Of a DNA stretch of 15,142 bases, positions 1 through 7,603 are shown in pieces (position 1 is the stretch's first letter; each line of letters begins with the position of its first letter). Source of the DNA: CAYGWP01 sp964353455 (lineage in GTDB: Bacteria > Planctomycetota > Phycisphaerae > FEN-1346); the NCBI GenBank assembly GCA_964353455.1, contig CAYGWP010000058.1, positions 1 to 15,142 on the forward strand, read 5' to 3'. Both the position numbers and the translations under genes were made by a program. The notes under the pieces were generated by a model. It ran no database searches. It was not told where the DNA came from and saw nothing but the letters and a program-made list of their open reading frames with translations.

Positions 1-586
1 GCACGCTCCGGCCGCACCGGTATCTCTTCAACAGCGCTCGGCGATGATGCGGGCGGCGCCAATTCCGACTTCTCCACGATCCTCAAGGGTTGGTGGCAGG
101 GCCTCAGGGCCGAAGGACTCCCGCGAGAGAGTGGCGACTCGCCTGACGGCAGCGATGGCGTCAGCGTCCTTGACATGGTCAAGCCGCGGAGGCTCCGCCT
201 GCGGCACCACGCGCAGGCCTTTCAGACAGCAGTGTCGGACGCGCCGCTGCGGCTTGGTGGCGTATGAGCGTCATGCGCTTCAATCGCCGCTCCCGCGCGG
301 GAGCGAACGGGCAGGGTTCGGCACCCACCCGTGAGACCGCACCGCGCGGGGTGTGTTCGCTGGCGATCCTTCTTCCTAGCGACACGAGACGAATCGGGGC
401 GCGTTGGAGACTTCTATAACCTGCTGCACGCGGTCACCACGCGGTTGGCCCAGTCGGGTGCCGCTCAGGCCGTCGTGACGAGTCCGCCCGTCGGGCGTAG
501 GTTCGTAGCGAAGGCAGGCACTTGGCTTTACCCACGACCGCCCTCGGGCGATACCCCACTGCCACCAGGCGGCATCCTCGTGCCGT
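1..586. other. Stretch without a supportable gene
   Basis: I see no gene I can support here. The most protein-like frame is on the minus strand from about 270 down to a TGA at 28-30; its last 45 codons read like ordinary protein (for example ADAIAAVRRVATLSRE), but it has no convincing start, no ribosome binding site and no family I recognise, so it could be the C-terminal remnant of a lost gene. The part between about 480 and 586 is rich in short GC inverted repeats such as CGCCCGTCGGGCG and CGCCCTCGGGCG. It adjoins the point where the metallophosphatase to its right stops matching its family, so it may be DNA brought in by a rearrangement. Confidence 0.5.
288..305. repeat. Perfect 18-base GC palindrome
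   Basis: The sequence CGCTCCCGCGCGGGAGCG is its own reverse complement. It has no T-run on either side, so it is not a convincing intrinsic terminator. It may be a repeat-type palindrome or a protein-binding site; nothing in the context decides. Confidence 0.4.
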
Positions 587-1198
587 TCACCTGGAACCCC
601 ACGGCCACGCGCAGTGGTCGCGCAGCAGGCCGATGTGCTCGACGGCTTTCGTATCGCCGGTGTAGAAGTTGTCTGGGGCGGATTGGGGGAACAGCGTGTT
701 GCGGGCATTCTGTGCCCAAACGGCGACGTTCTTCGGAGTGCCGTCGAGGACGTAGCCGGCCGCCTGCTCGTGATTGCCGTTGACCAGGAACAGCGGTGAG
801 GAGTGCGCGACCAGACCCAGGAAAAGGCGTTACCTGAGATAGATCTGGTGGACTGCCTCGGCGTCGATGGCGCGAAGCGTGTCAACGCTGAAGTCGTCGC
901 CGATGGTCATGTAGACGTCCGGCCGATCCGCTGCAGCGGCGCAGAGCGTCTGGGCATAAAGCATCGGATCGAACATCTGCGGGCGCTCGGGGTGCGAGTC
1001 GCCCTGGATCTCGAAGGTGAACGTCCTGCCCGGCGCGCGCTGGGTGTGGAACCAGTGCTCCGGGCCGGCGGTGAATACAAGTTCCCCCGGCCTGCCATGA
1101 CGCTCGTCCGCCGCAGCGGAGAGCCTCGGGTGGAGCAGGCCGGCTGCGCCGGCGCCCACCAAGACCAGGGCCTTTCTGCGAGTGATCGGTTGTGTCAT
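587..1198 (-). pseudogene. Tat-exported calcineurin-like metallophosphatase, interrupted and truncated
   Basis: The reading frame begins at ATG 1198 with a twin-arginine-like signal (ITRRKALVLVGAGAAG, residues 5-20). The metallophosphatase metal-site motifs follow: DSH at residues 67-69 (the D-x-H motif), GDD at 100-102, and GNHE at 141-144. A TAA at 830-832 stops translation after 122 residues, before the GNHE motif. The same frame stays open beyond it and keeps reading as family sequence (RLFLGLVAHSSPLFLVNGNHE) as far as AWPWG, then ends at TGA 587-589. Beyond that point the expected C-terminal half, with its later histidine motifs, is absent. I infer a nonsense mutation plus a 3' deletion or rearrangement. 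The start lies only 12 bases after the upstream gene's TAG, and AGGA/GAGG sequences in that gap can serve as ribosome binding site, so the two genes form an operon. The motif assignment is firm; the pseudogene status is likely, though an assembly error could explain the TAA. Confidence 0.75.
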
Positions 1199-1210
1199 CG
1201 GCCTCGTTTC

Positions 1211-2902
1211 CTACGGCCCCGGCTTCTGAGGCGGAGGAGTCAGGCGAACCACCCGCACAAACCGCACCGTCAGGTCGTTCTTCCCACCGCTGAAGATCCG
1301 AAAATCCATGTCGCCTTTCTGGCGGTTCTGGAATGATGCGTCCGAAACGACCAGCGTTGCCGTCTTCCACTTGCCATCGCCCATACTCTTGACCGGCATC
1401 GTTTTCTTGTACGCATTTTCCTCGGCGTCGTACTCGACCCACCAGAAACCGGCGGACTCGTCGAGGTAAGTCACCTTGATCTGGACCTGATTCTGACCGC
1501 CCTTCATGAACCGGTCGTCGACACCGAAATAGATGCACGCGCTCCCATGCGCGAGGTCGGTTCGGCGGGCCTCGAAGGCGTCCGTGTTGAACCTGACCGG
1601 CGTTTTCACGGGGTAGGTGGCGACCGTCTTGCCGTCAGGCTCGACCTCGCGCTGGATCAGCCATCGTTCCCAGTTGCGGACGGTCCAAGGTCCGCGGCGG
1701 CCCAGGTGATAGCGAGACCACTCTTGGTAGACATCGTGCCCCTCGCGGAGAGCGCACCATGCGTCGGGGGAGTCCCAGTAATGGCGGCCGAGGGTCTTGA
1801 GCATGTATTCGTGCACCGCACCGCCTTTCTCCCAGATCCTGGCACCAAGGAAAACACAATTGACACGAATCGCCAGGCTCTTGAGCGCCGTCATCTTGAG
1901 TTGGTAGTAGTTGTCCCATGGGATGTTGGCGTTGCCAATCTCCTCGTTCTCGGCGCCAATGATCCGTTTCGGGTCCGCGATCAGCGGATTCTCATCATCG
2001 ACAACGAAGTAACGGACGCCACCGATCTCCACGGCGCCAATGCCGTACGTCGGCATATCTCCGGTAAGGAAGTCGAATTTCTCCAGGAGCCCGAACCGGG
2101 TACTGCCGCCCTTCTTCCAGACGTACTCGAAGGGCTTCCGTCCTATGCCGTTGCGCCATTCGGTCACGCCGTCGCACAGCGGCAGGTAGTCATGGCCCGT
2201 GTACATCAACTTGTGGGCATTCTCTTTTCCGTAGGCATCGACATAAGCATCCACTATCTCACGCCACCAACTCATGAAGTCCTCAGGCTTCATCCCCCGT
2301 GCTTGCATCTTCTTCACGAATTCGACGTCGAACTCGCCCCACGCCCATGCGCCGGGTATGTAGGAGAACTTGAGCCGCGGATGCGCCCCGTAGCCGTGTT
2401 GTTTGAAGCTGAGGAGGAGTTTCTTGAACTCCGCCTTGATGCCCGGGTGCCAAAGCGGGTAGTACGTCCCGCCCGTCTTCTGTTCCCAGTTGTCGGACGT
2501 GGGGTCGCCTTTGAGGATCTTGGTCTTGAGATCGGGGTATTTCTTGGCAAGCCAGTCCGGGCAATGGATGACGTGGGAGTTTTCCAGGCGCGTGTAGACG
2601 TTGTTCTTCCCCGCGAGAGCCTTCTCCAGAATGGACCAATCGTAGATACCCTCGCGGGGGTTAACGTCCTTCCATCGAAATGTGACGAGTTTCAGTGTCT
2701 GGTCGGGGACATCGGCCGGGTTGTCGCCGTAAAAGCCCACAACGTCCGGGAGTGGCGTCACCCATTCGGGCAACCACCAGTCATCTTCGTTGGGCTGTTG
2801 TTGCGCTGGATCTGGGACGGCAAACAAAGGAAAAGGAGCCATGAGAAGAAAGTGGGCGAGAGGCAAACAGAGGGCGGTAACGGTGAGGAGGATTTGTTTC
2901 AT
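1211..2902 (-). CDS. Exported glycoside-hydrolase-like protein (clan GH-A / beta-galactosidase-like barrel)
   Basis: This is a 563-residue protein starting at ATG 2902, chosen because it opens directly with a Sec signal (MKQILLTVTALCLPLAHFLL); an upstream in-frame start would add 20 arginine- and cysteine-rich residues and spoil the signal. Residues about 45-400 look like a TIM barrel of the GH42/GH-A type. FRWKDVNPREGIYDWS (75-90) resembles the 'W-x-x-x-x-P-x-x-G-x-Y-D-W' entry of such barrels. WAWGE (186-190) would place Glu190 as acid/base, and the GAENEE segment (316-321) offers a candidate nucleophile. Residues about 430-553 look like a beta-sandwich, perhaps carbohydrate-binding. The protein should act outside the cytoplasm on a glycan, but the substrate cannot be read. 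It is followed after 12 bases by the metallophosphatase remnant. Both the family assignment and the catalytic residues are inference; a non-enzymatic glycan-binding role is possible. Confidence 0.65.
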   Translation of the reverse strand: MKQILLTVTALCLPLAHFLLMAPFPLFAVPDPAQQQPNEDDWWLPEWVTPLPDVVGFYGDNPADVPDQTLKLVTFRWKDVNPREGIYDWSILEKALAGKNNVYTRLENSHVIHCPDWLAKKYPDLKTKILKGDPTSDNWEQKTGGTYYPLWHPGIKAEFKKLLLSFKQHGYGAHPRLKFSYIPGAWAWGEFDVEFVKKMQARGMKPEDFMSWWREIVDAYVDAYGKENAHKLMYTGHDYLPLCDGVTEWRNGIGRKPFEYVWKKGGSTRFGLLEKFDFLTGDMPTYGIGAVEIGGVRYFVVDDENPLIADPKRIIGAENEEIGNANIPWDNYYQLKMTALKSLAIRVNCVFLGARIWEKGGAVHEYMLKTLGRHYWDSPDAWCALREGHDVYQEWSRYHLGRRGPWTVRNWERWLIQREVEPDGKTVATYPVKTPVRFNTDAFEARRTDLAHGSACIYFGVDDRFMKGGQNQVQIKVTYLDESAGFWWVEYDAEENAYKKTMPVKSMGDGKWKTATLVVSDASFQNRQKGDMDFRIFSGGKNDLTVRFVRVVRLTPPPQKPGP

Positions 2903-2960
2903 GAGTGTGCTCTGTCTTGTGATTCGGCAGCATCTCTTCCAACACCGTTGCCGCGACCGC

Positions 2961-2989
2961 ATTTTATGACAGCGGATGATCGAAGTCTA
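2961..2989 (-). promoter_or_regulatory. Candidate sigma70-type promoter for the GH-like gene
   Basis: Read on the minus strand, a TAGACT box (2984-2989) is followed after 17 bases by TAAAAT (2961-2966). This matches the -35 consensus at 4 of 6 positions and the -10 at 5 of 6. Transcription would start about 50 bases before ATG 2902. It overlaps the end of the tiny reading frame at 2964-3062. It rests on consensus match alone. Confidence 0.35.
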
Positions 2990-3062
2990 GCGTGGCAGCG
3001 AAAAGCGTCGTGTTCAGCAGAGCGGCGACGGGAAGGCCGATGAACCATGACTGTCTTTTCAT
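2964..3062 (-). CDS. Tiny signal-peptide-like reading frame, 32 residues
   Basis: An ATG at 3062 opens a 32-codon frame ending in TAA 2964-2966. The product starts MKRQSWFIGLPVAALLNTTL and continues to an AAT segment, then LDFDHPLS. That is a classic Sec signal layout: two basic residues, a hydrophobic core and a small-residue cleavage site. Only about eight residues would remain after cleavage. No clear ribosome binding site precedes it. It lies in the 182-base gap between the ASST-like gene and the GH-like gene. The most likely reading is the surviving 5' end of a deleted gene for an exported protein; a small exported peptide or a chance frame are alternatives. Confidence 0.3.
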   Translation of the reverse strand: MKRQSWFIGLPVAALLNTTLFAATLDFDHPLS

Positions 3063-3084
3063 TTGCGTCTGCGATTGCGTGCGT

Positions 3085-4713
3085 TCATTTCTCGCGCTGG
3101 TCGTCGCGTGGTGGACGGTCATCCCGATTGTCACCGCGGCGTTGGCCGCCTTGGCCGCGGCGTTCTCCGCTGTCGCCTTTCCCTTGCGGACGATCTCCGG
3201 GCGGCCGGCGCCGGGGATAGACGTCAAGGCCTTGCGCGGCGCGGTCGGTGATCGTGCCCTTGGGCGTAAGGTCGCGGCCTTTCAGCGCGGAATGATCCGC
3301 GGTGTAGCGGTAGGCGCGGAACAGGGCGTTGGTCATCGGAAGGCTGTCGGGCAGCACCTTCAGGACGCCCTGCGGCGTGATGGGGTTGATGTATTCCCAC
3401 AACACGTCGCCGGCGGCCGTGACCTCGAACAGGTGCCCCTGCGTCATCGCGCAGACGAGCGTGTTGCCGTTGGGCAGCCGCTGGGCACCCGACCCGATGT
3501 GGCTGAAGAACCCCTGGTTGCTCTTGGACTGATAACTCCAGACCACCTGCCGGGAGATGAGGCGCGGGGCCTTGTGCGTGTCCTTGTCGTAGCGGACCTG
3601 CGTGTAGCCGGCATCGGGCGGGTTGACGTAGCGGCCGGCGTCCTTGCCGCCTGAGTCGAGGAAGGCGTTGATCTCGATGATCGAGGATTGCGGCGTGCGC
3701 TCGAAGAGGTACTGGCCGTTGTTGAAGACCATAAGGCGCCCCGCGCCCGGGAGGCCCGCGGGAATCCAGTGGGCGTTGTGCGAGCCGCCCATCTGTCGAT
3801 GGCCTGATGTGGCGTTGTCCCAGTTCTCCAGGATGCGCGGCGGGTCGCCCTGGCCGTAGCGGGCCGGGTCGCCGAATCGGTAAAGGAAGTCGCCGCCCGG
3901 GCCGGCGGCCTTGGCGATGCCGGCCTTCGGGTCGCCGGCCACGAACGTGCCGTCGTGGTCGATCACGTAGAGTTCGCCCTGTACGGAGTTGATGACGATC
4001 TGGCCGAGTTGGGGGTTGTAGTCAATGGAGTTGCAGTGCAACCAGTCACGCTTCAGCGGACGGCCCGGCATGTTGATATTTATACGCCCGGGGTAGTTGG
4101 CGGCGGTCTTGCCCTGGCCGACATAGTTGGGCTTGGTTGCGTCAATATCCTGGATGACGTGATCGAAGAACCACCACTCCCACACCACGTTGCCTTTCAT
4201 ATCGACTTCGACCACGGCGTCCACGGAGACGTCGCGGTACGGACCCTTCTTCGGGTCGGCGCCGGCGGCGATGGCCTGTTCGCTGCTTATGGAGCGGTTT
4301 GCGATGTAAAGTGTGGTTGGCGTATTGAGTTTCTTGTTGAAGATACGCACCCAATCATGGTGCGGTGCGTAGTCCTCGCGCTTCTCGGTGTATTCCCAGA
4401 CCGTCTTGCCGTCCCAGTCCACTTCCTTGAAGCCGCCGAAGCCGCTGGGATCATCCTTCGACGCGTCGAGGATGTTGCCGCTATCCAAGAGGTGGGGATT
4501 CGTCCCGACGGGCCAGGTGTGGACGACGCGGCCTTCCATGTCGATCAGGTAACTGCGGCCCCGCGTGCCGAAGAGGGTGTAGCCGTTGTAGGTCTTGTCC
4601 TTCTCCCACAGAAGAAGTTCGGTGGGACCCTGGAGGCTTTCGTGGGCGCGGGAGGCGCTGGCGCCGCACAGGATCGCCGCAAGAATGATGGGGATCAGGC
4701 GCATGCTGTTCAT
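3085..4713 (-). CDS. Exported arylsulfotransferase(ASST)-type beta-propeller protein
   Basis: This 542-residue protein has a Sec signal (residues 1-23, MRLIPIILAAILCG core) and a GAAGGG ribosome binding site at 4720-4725, six bases from ATG 4713. The body is a six-bladed-propeller type protein of the arylsulfate sulfotransferase family: NGYTLF (43-48), YAPHHD (115-120), HCNSIDYNP (from His226), SHNAHWIP (from Ser311) and AQRLPNGNTLVC near residue 415. The spacing from His119 to His226 and on to His312 resembles that of the catalytic histidines 252, 356 and 436 of the E. coli enzyme as I remember them. However, position 244, where the catalytic Arg374 would fall, is Val. ASSTs move a sulfuryl group between phenols in the periplasm; whether this one does is doubtful. 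The last 42 residues form a hydrophilic Arg/Asp/Gly/Pro tail. It follows the paralogous fusion gene after 51 bases, so the two are probably co-transcribed. Confidence 0.75.
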   Translation of the reverse strand: MNSMRLIPIILAAILCGASASRAHESLQGPTELLLWEKDKTYNGYTLFGTRGRSYLIDMEGRVVHTWPVGTNPHLLDSGNILDASKDDPSGFGGFKEVDWDGKTVWEYTEKREDYAPHHDWVRIFNKKLNTPTTLYIANRSISSEQAIAAGADPKKGPYRDVSVDAVVEVDMKGNVVWEWWFFDHVIQDIDATKPNYVGQGKTAANYPGRININMPGRPLKRDWLHCNSIDYNPQLGQIVINSVQGELYVIDHDGTFVAGDPKAGIAKAAGPGGDFLYRFGDPARYGQGDPPRILENWDNATSGHRQMGGSHNAHWIPAGLPGAGRLMVFNNGQYLFERTPQSSIIEINAFLDSGGKDAGRYVNPPDAGYTQVRYDKDTHKAPRLISRQVVWSYQSKSNQGFFSHIGSGAQRLPNGNTLVCAMTQGHLFEVTAAGDVLWEYINPITPQGVLKVLPDSLPMTNALFRAYRYTADHSALKGRDLTPKGTITDRAAQGLDVYPRRRPPGDRPQGKGDSGERRGQGGQRRGDNRDDRPPRDDQREK

Positions 4714-4719
4714 GGCTGG

Positions 4720-4725
4720 CCCTTC
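4720..4725 (-). promoter_or_regulatory. Ribosome binding site of the stand-alone ASST-like gene
   Basis: GAAGGG lies six bases before ATG 4713 and favours that start over the in-frame ATG three codons later. The same site argues for translation from a shared transcript with the fusion gene ending at 4765. Confidence 0.55.
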
Positions 4726-4764
4726 ACTTTCGCCGGTTCGGGCAGGTCGCAGGCAAACGCGACC

Positions 4765-7410
4765 TCACCGCCGGGGTGGTGGGCGGTCGCTGTCGTCGCG
4801 CGGCGGGCGCGGCGGCCGGTCGCCCTCGCGCCCCGGCTCGCGTCTCGGCGGCTCGGCTCCGGGGGTGCGCTCGGGCATCTGCGGGCCGGAGCCGGGGATC
4901 ACGTCCTTCGGCGTCAGGTCTTTGCCCTTGAGTCCCGCGTAATCCGGCGCATAGCGAGTGACCTTGAACACCGCGTTCCACTTATGCCCCCGGTGGTCGA
5001 GGCCGGGTGCTTGGCCCTGCGCCAGCGGGCCGGTGCGAACCACGGGGTTCACGTACTTCCACACGGTCTGACCATCCGGGGTCACCTCAAAGAACACGCC
5101 GCTGGTTCCGTCGCAGACGAGCGTGTTGCCGTTGGGCAGACGCTGGGCGCCGGAGATGGCCTCGGCAAAGAAGTCGGCGGGGTTCTTGGCCGAGTAGGTC
5201 CACTTGAGCGCCGCCGGACCGTAGGCGGCGCCAGGCGCCAGCGTGTATGTGCCATCCTTGCTCGCCGGCGGAACGATCTCGTCCACCGATGAGTATCCCC
5301 AGTCCTTACCGACCGGGTTGGGCGGCAGGTCGCGCGGGCTCGCGATGCCTGGCGGCAGACGATTCAGCCCGTTGTTGAATACGAGGATGTTGCCCGCGCC
5401 GGGGGAACCCTCTGGAATCCACGTCGGATCGTGCTGCTGGAAGAGCATCTGGTCCCTGGCGGCGCCGCGCCCGTATGCGGCAGGGTTCCCCCAGCGATAG
5501 AGCAGGTCGCCGCCTCTGCCGTACTTCCCCCCAGTGTGGCCCGCGGCCTGCCTGGTTGTGGTGCCGTGGTCGATGATCCAGATCTCGCTGCACCCGCGAA
5601 CGCTCAGCAGGATCTGGTCGAGTCGCGCGTTATAGTCCAGCGAGTTCATGTGGTTCCAGAACGCCTTGGTCCCCCGACCGTTGCAGTTCACCCAGACCAG
5701 TTCCGGATGGTCGGCGGGCTTGCCATAGTTGGGCTTGGTGCGGTCGGCGTCCTGTAGCAGGTGATCCCACACGTGCCACTCCCAGACCACCTTGCCGCCC
5801 TTTGGATACGTGGGCTGAATCTCGATCACGGAGTCGGGGTACAACTCACGGTCCATAAGCATGCGGTCGTCAAAGCCGGCCGCCAGACACTGCTCGCGCG
5901 TCTTCTTCTCCACGACCAGCATAAGGATGTTGCCGTTGGGCAGCGGCTTGATGTCGTGATGCTGCATGTAGGTGTCGGTGGCGTAGTCGAACTCCCAGAC
6001 CATCTTCCCTTGCCAGTCGTATTCCTCGATCCGCCCGCCCTCGCCGCCGCCGGTGAACCCGCGGGCCTTGGTGAAGCAGCAGCGCAGAAGATGCCCGTTG
6101 GGCAGCAGATAGGCCGATTGTCCCGGCTCGTAGTTGCTCTGCCACGTGTTCACCACGCGGCCCTCGTTGTCCATGAGGTAGGTGAGCAGGAAGTGCTTGG
6201 GCGCAAAGAGCGTGTAGCCCCGGAAGGCCCCGGGCAAGTTCAGCATCAGACCGACCGTCGGCTGGACCTTGCGCGGCGCTCCGGCCGTCGCGGGCGCGGC
6301 CGCCGCAGGTGCGGTCGCCGCAGGCGCCGGATCGGCGCTACGGGCCACGCGGAACCCGATGGCGTACCAATTGTGATCCGGGTCCTTCGGGCCGCGATAG
6401 TACGCGGGATTGCGGTTGGACACGCGCGAGTGCCCGTCCGGGCCGTTGTACCAACTTCCCCCGCGGATGCAGTGATAGGCCCTGCCGTCGGGCATCGCCT
6501 GGCCACGATCCGGTCCCTTGGGATTGTCGGCCGGGCTTGCCGCATAGTAGCGGGAATCATACCAGTCATTGCACCACTGCCAGGCATTGCCGGCCATGTC
6601 GTAGAGGCCGAAGCCGTTGGCCCCGTCGCCGGTCTGGTAAGTGTCTTCCTTGCCCGGCCAGTTGAAGTCGGCCTTGCGATGTAACTCGCCGCTGTAGAAG
6701 CCCACGGGCGTGGTCTGCGGCAGCGGCCCCGTTTCGTAGGGATCGCCCGAACCGGGCATGTTGGCCTTGGCGGCGTCGGCCTTGTCGCCGTAGGGATAGA
6801 CCAGGTACGGATCGGCCTTCCCGCCGCGCGCAGCATACTCCCACTCCGCCTCGGTCGGCAGGCGGAAGCCGTTCTTCGTGAAATCGCACCGCCATGTCCG
6901 TGGGTCGTAACACGGCTGGAGGCCGGCCTGCTCGCTGAGCCAGTTGCAGCAGGCCGCGGCGCCCTCCCAGCGCACGCAGACCATCGGATGGTTGGCGCGG
7001 CTGAGCACCTTGAAGGCCTTCCCATCCCAGCCGATGCCGCACGCCGCGTCGGACTCGCTGGTATCAGAGTAGAGCCCGCCGTCCTTCGTGCCGCACACCA
7101 GCCCTTTTCGGACCTCCACCAGACCCTTGGCCAGCGCGGCGCTCAGGAACTCGCCGAATTGCTGGTTGGTCACGTGGGTCCTGGCCATCAGGAAGGCATC
7201 GAGCCGGACGGTGTGTATGGGCGTCTCGTCGCTGCCGTGTTTCGGGTCCACAAAACCATGGTGGTCGCCCATCTCGAACTTGCCGGCGGGAATCAGCGCC
7301 ATGCCTCCGTCTGCCCGCGGAGGGGTGGCCTGCGGCGGCCGATCCTGCGCCATCGCGACCCATGCACACAGGCTCACGACCAGCGTGAGGACCGTCATTC
7401 TCGTTTTCAT
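4765..7410 (-). CDS. Exported fusion: FGE-sulfatase-type domain plus ASST-type beta-propeller
   Basis: This 881-residue protein starts at ATG 7410, with AGGAG eight bases upstream and a Sec signal (MKTRMTVLTLVVSLCAWVAM). An upstream in-frame start at 7488 would bury the signal and is rejected. Residues 36-357 form an FGE-type (SUMF1/EgtB-like) domain: GGMALIPAGKFEMG (35-48), FRLPTEAEWEYAARGG (182-197), GLYDMAGNAWQW (268-279), CIRGGSW (314-320) and IGFRVARS (351-358). The cysteine pair of true formylglycine-generating enzymes (C336/C341 in human SUMF1) is replaced by Asn322 and His327. An Ala/Pro-rich linker (359-380) leads to an ASST-type propeller (about 385-830) with HHD (484-486), His587, Arg605 and His660. 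These sit 103, 18 and 55 residues apart, close to the E. coli ASST catalytic set. A charged Pro/Arg/Asp tail follows (841-881). The propeller is paralogous to the next gene. I infer a periplasmic or surface sulfuryl-transfer or ligand-binding role; the substrate is unknown. Confidence 0.8.
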   Translation of the reverse strand: MKTRMTVLTLVVSLCAWVAMAQDRPPQATPPRADGGMALIPAGKFEMGDHHGFVDPKHGSDETPIHTVRLDAFLMARTHVTNQQFGEFLSAALAKGLVEVRKGLVCGTKDGGLYSDTSESDAACGIGWDGKAFKVLSRANHPMVCVRWEGAAACCNWLSEQAGLQPCYDPRTWRCDFTKNGFRLPTEAEWEYAARGGKADPYLVYPYGDKADAAKANMPGSGDPYETGPLPQTTPVGFYSGELHRKADFNWPGKEDTYQTGDGANGFGLYDMAGNAWQWCNDWYDSRYYAASPADNPKGPDRGQAMPDGRAYHCIRGGSWYNGPDGHSRVSNRNPAYYRGPKDPDHNWYAIGFRVARSADPAPAATAPAAAAPATAGAPRKVQPTVGLMLNLPGAFRGYTLFAPKHFLLTYLMDNEGRVVNTWQSNYEPGQSAYLLPNGHLLRCCFTKARGFTGGGEGGRIEEYDWQGKMVWEFDYATDTYMQHHDIKPLPNGNILMLVVEKKTREQCLAAGFDDRMLMDRELYPDSVIEIQPTYPKGGKVVWEWHVWDHLLQDADRTKPNYGKPADHPELVWVNCNGRGTKAFWNHMNSLDYNARLDQILLSVRGCSEIWIIDHGTTTRQAAGHTGGKYGRGGDLLYRWGNPAAYGRGAARDQMLFQQHDPTWIPEGSPGAGNILVFNNGLNRLPPGIASPRDLPPNPVGKDWGYSSVDEIVPPASKDGTYTLAPGAAYGPAALKWTYSAKNPADFFAEAISGAQRLPNGNTLVCDGTSGVFFEVTPDGQTVWKYVNPVVRTGPLAQGQAPGLDHRGHKWNAVFKVTRYAPDYAGLKGKDLTPKDVIPGSGPQMPERTPGAEPPRREPGREGDRPPRPPRDDSDRPPPRR

Positions 7411-7418
7411 CGCTTCAT

Positions 7419-7423
7419 CTCCT
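7419..7423 (-). promoter_or_regulatory. Ribosome binding site fixing the start of the FGE-ASST fusion gene
   Basis: AGGAG stands eight bases before ATG 7410. Together with the signal peptide that follows, it selects this start over the longer frame beginning at 7488. Confidence 0.65.
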
Positions 7424-7435
7424 GCTGGAGGCTCG

Positions 7436-7444
7436 ATCATATCA
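7436..7444 (-). promoter_or_regulatory. Candidate extended -10 promoter for the two ASST genes
   Basis: On the minus strand TGATATGAT contains an extended -10 element (TG, one base, TATGAT). No good -35 box stands 16-18 bases upstream, which extended -10 promoters can do without. Transcription would start about 20 bases before ATG 7410 and could cover both this gene and the ASST-like gene 51 bases downstream. Confidence 0.35.
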
Positions 7445-7570
7445 GAACCTTCAACCTCTGTCCTGCTTGTGGCCGCTACTGGCGGCACGGTAACAGGAAA
7501 ACCAGGGAAGCCTGGAACCGGACAGCAGAGACAAAGGCGGGGCCAGAGAGGTCGCGTTCCGGAAGTAGGT

Positions 7571-7603
7571 GGAAATTGGGTTGCGGGGACAGTGCCGATT
7601 TCC
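7571..7603. repeat. REP-like inverted repeat
   Basis: GGAAATTGG (7571-7579) pairs with CCGATTTCC (7595-7603): eight Watson-Crick pairs and one G-T, around a loop containing GGGGACAGTG. GGGGACAGT next to GGAAAT arms resembles the extragenic palindromes that accompany REP-associated tyrosine transposases in many genomes. That link is from memory; no transposase lies in the window. Confidence 0.4.

Noticed and set aside
28..270. Minus-strand gene ending at 28
   Set aside because: The last 45 codons look protein-like, but there is no start with a ribosome binding site and no recognisable family; it is only mentioned as a possible remnant.
830..832. Programmed stop-codon readthrough in the metallophosphatase
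   Set aside because: The codon is TAA, not the selenocysteine codon TGA, no recoding structure is evident, and the gene is also missing its C-terminal half.
1547..3043. Long plus-strand frame of 498 codons opposite the GH-like gene
   Set aside because: It is antisense to a gene with a signal peptide and coherent fold motifs; its translation has no recognisable domain. GC-rich genes commonly leave such open antisense frames. The frames at 3955-5292 and 5761-6684 are rejected for the same reason.
7411..7488. Start of the FGE-ASST gene at 7488
   Set aside because: It would put 26 hydrophilic residues before the signal peptide, whereas ATG 7410 has AGGAG at the right distance.
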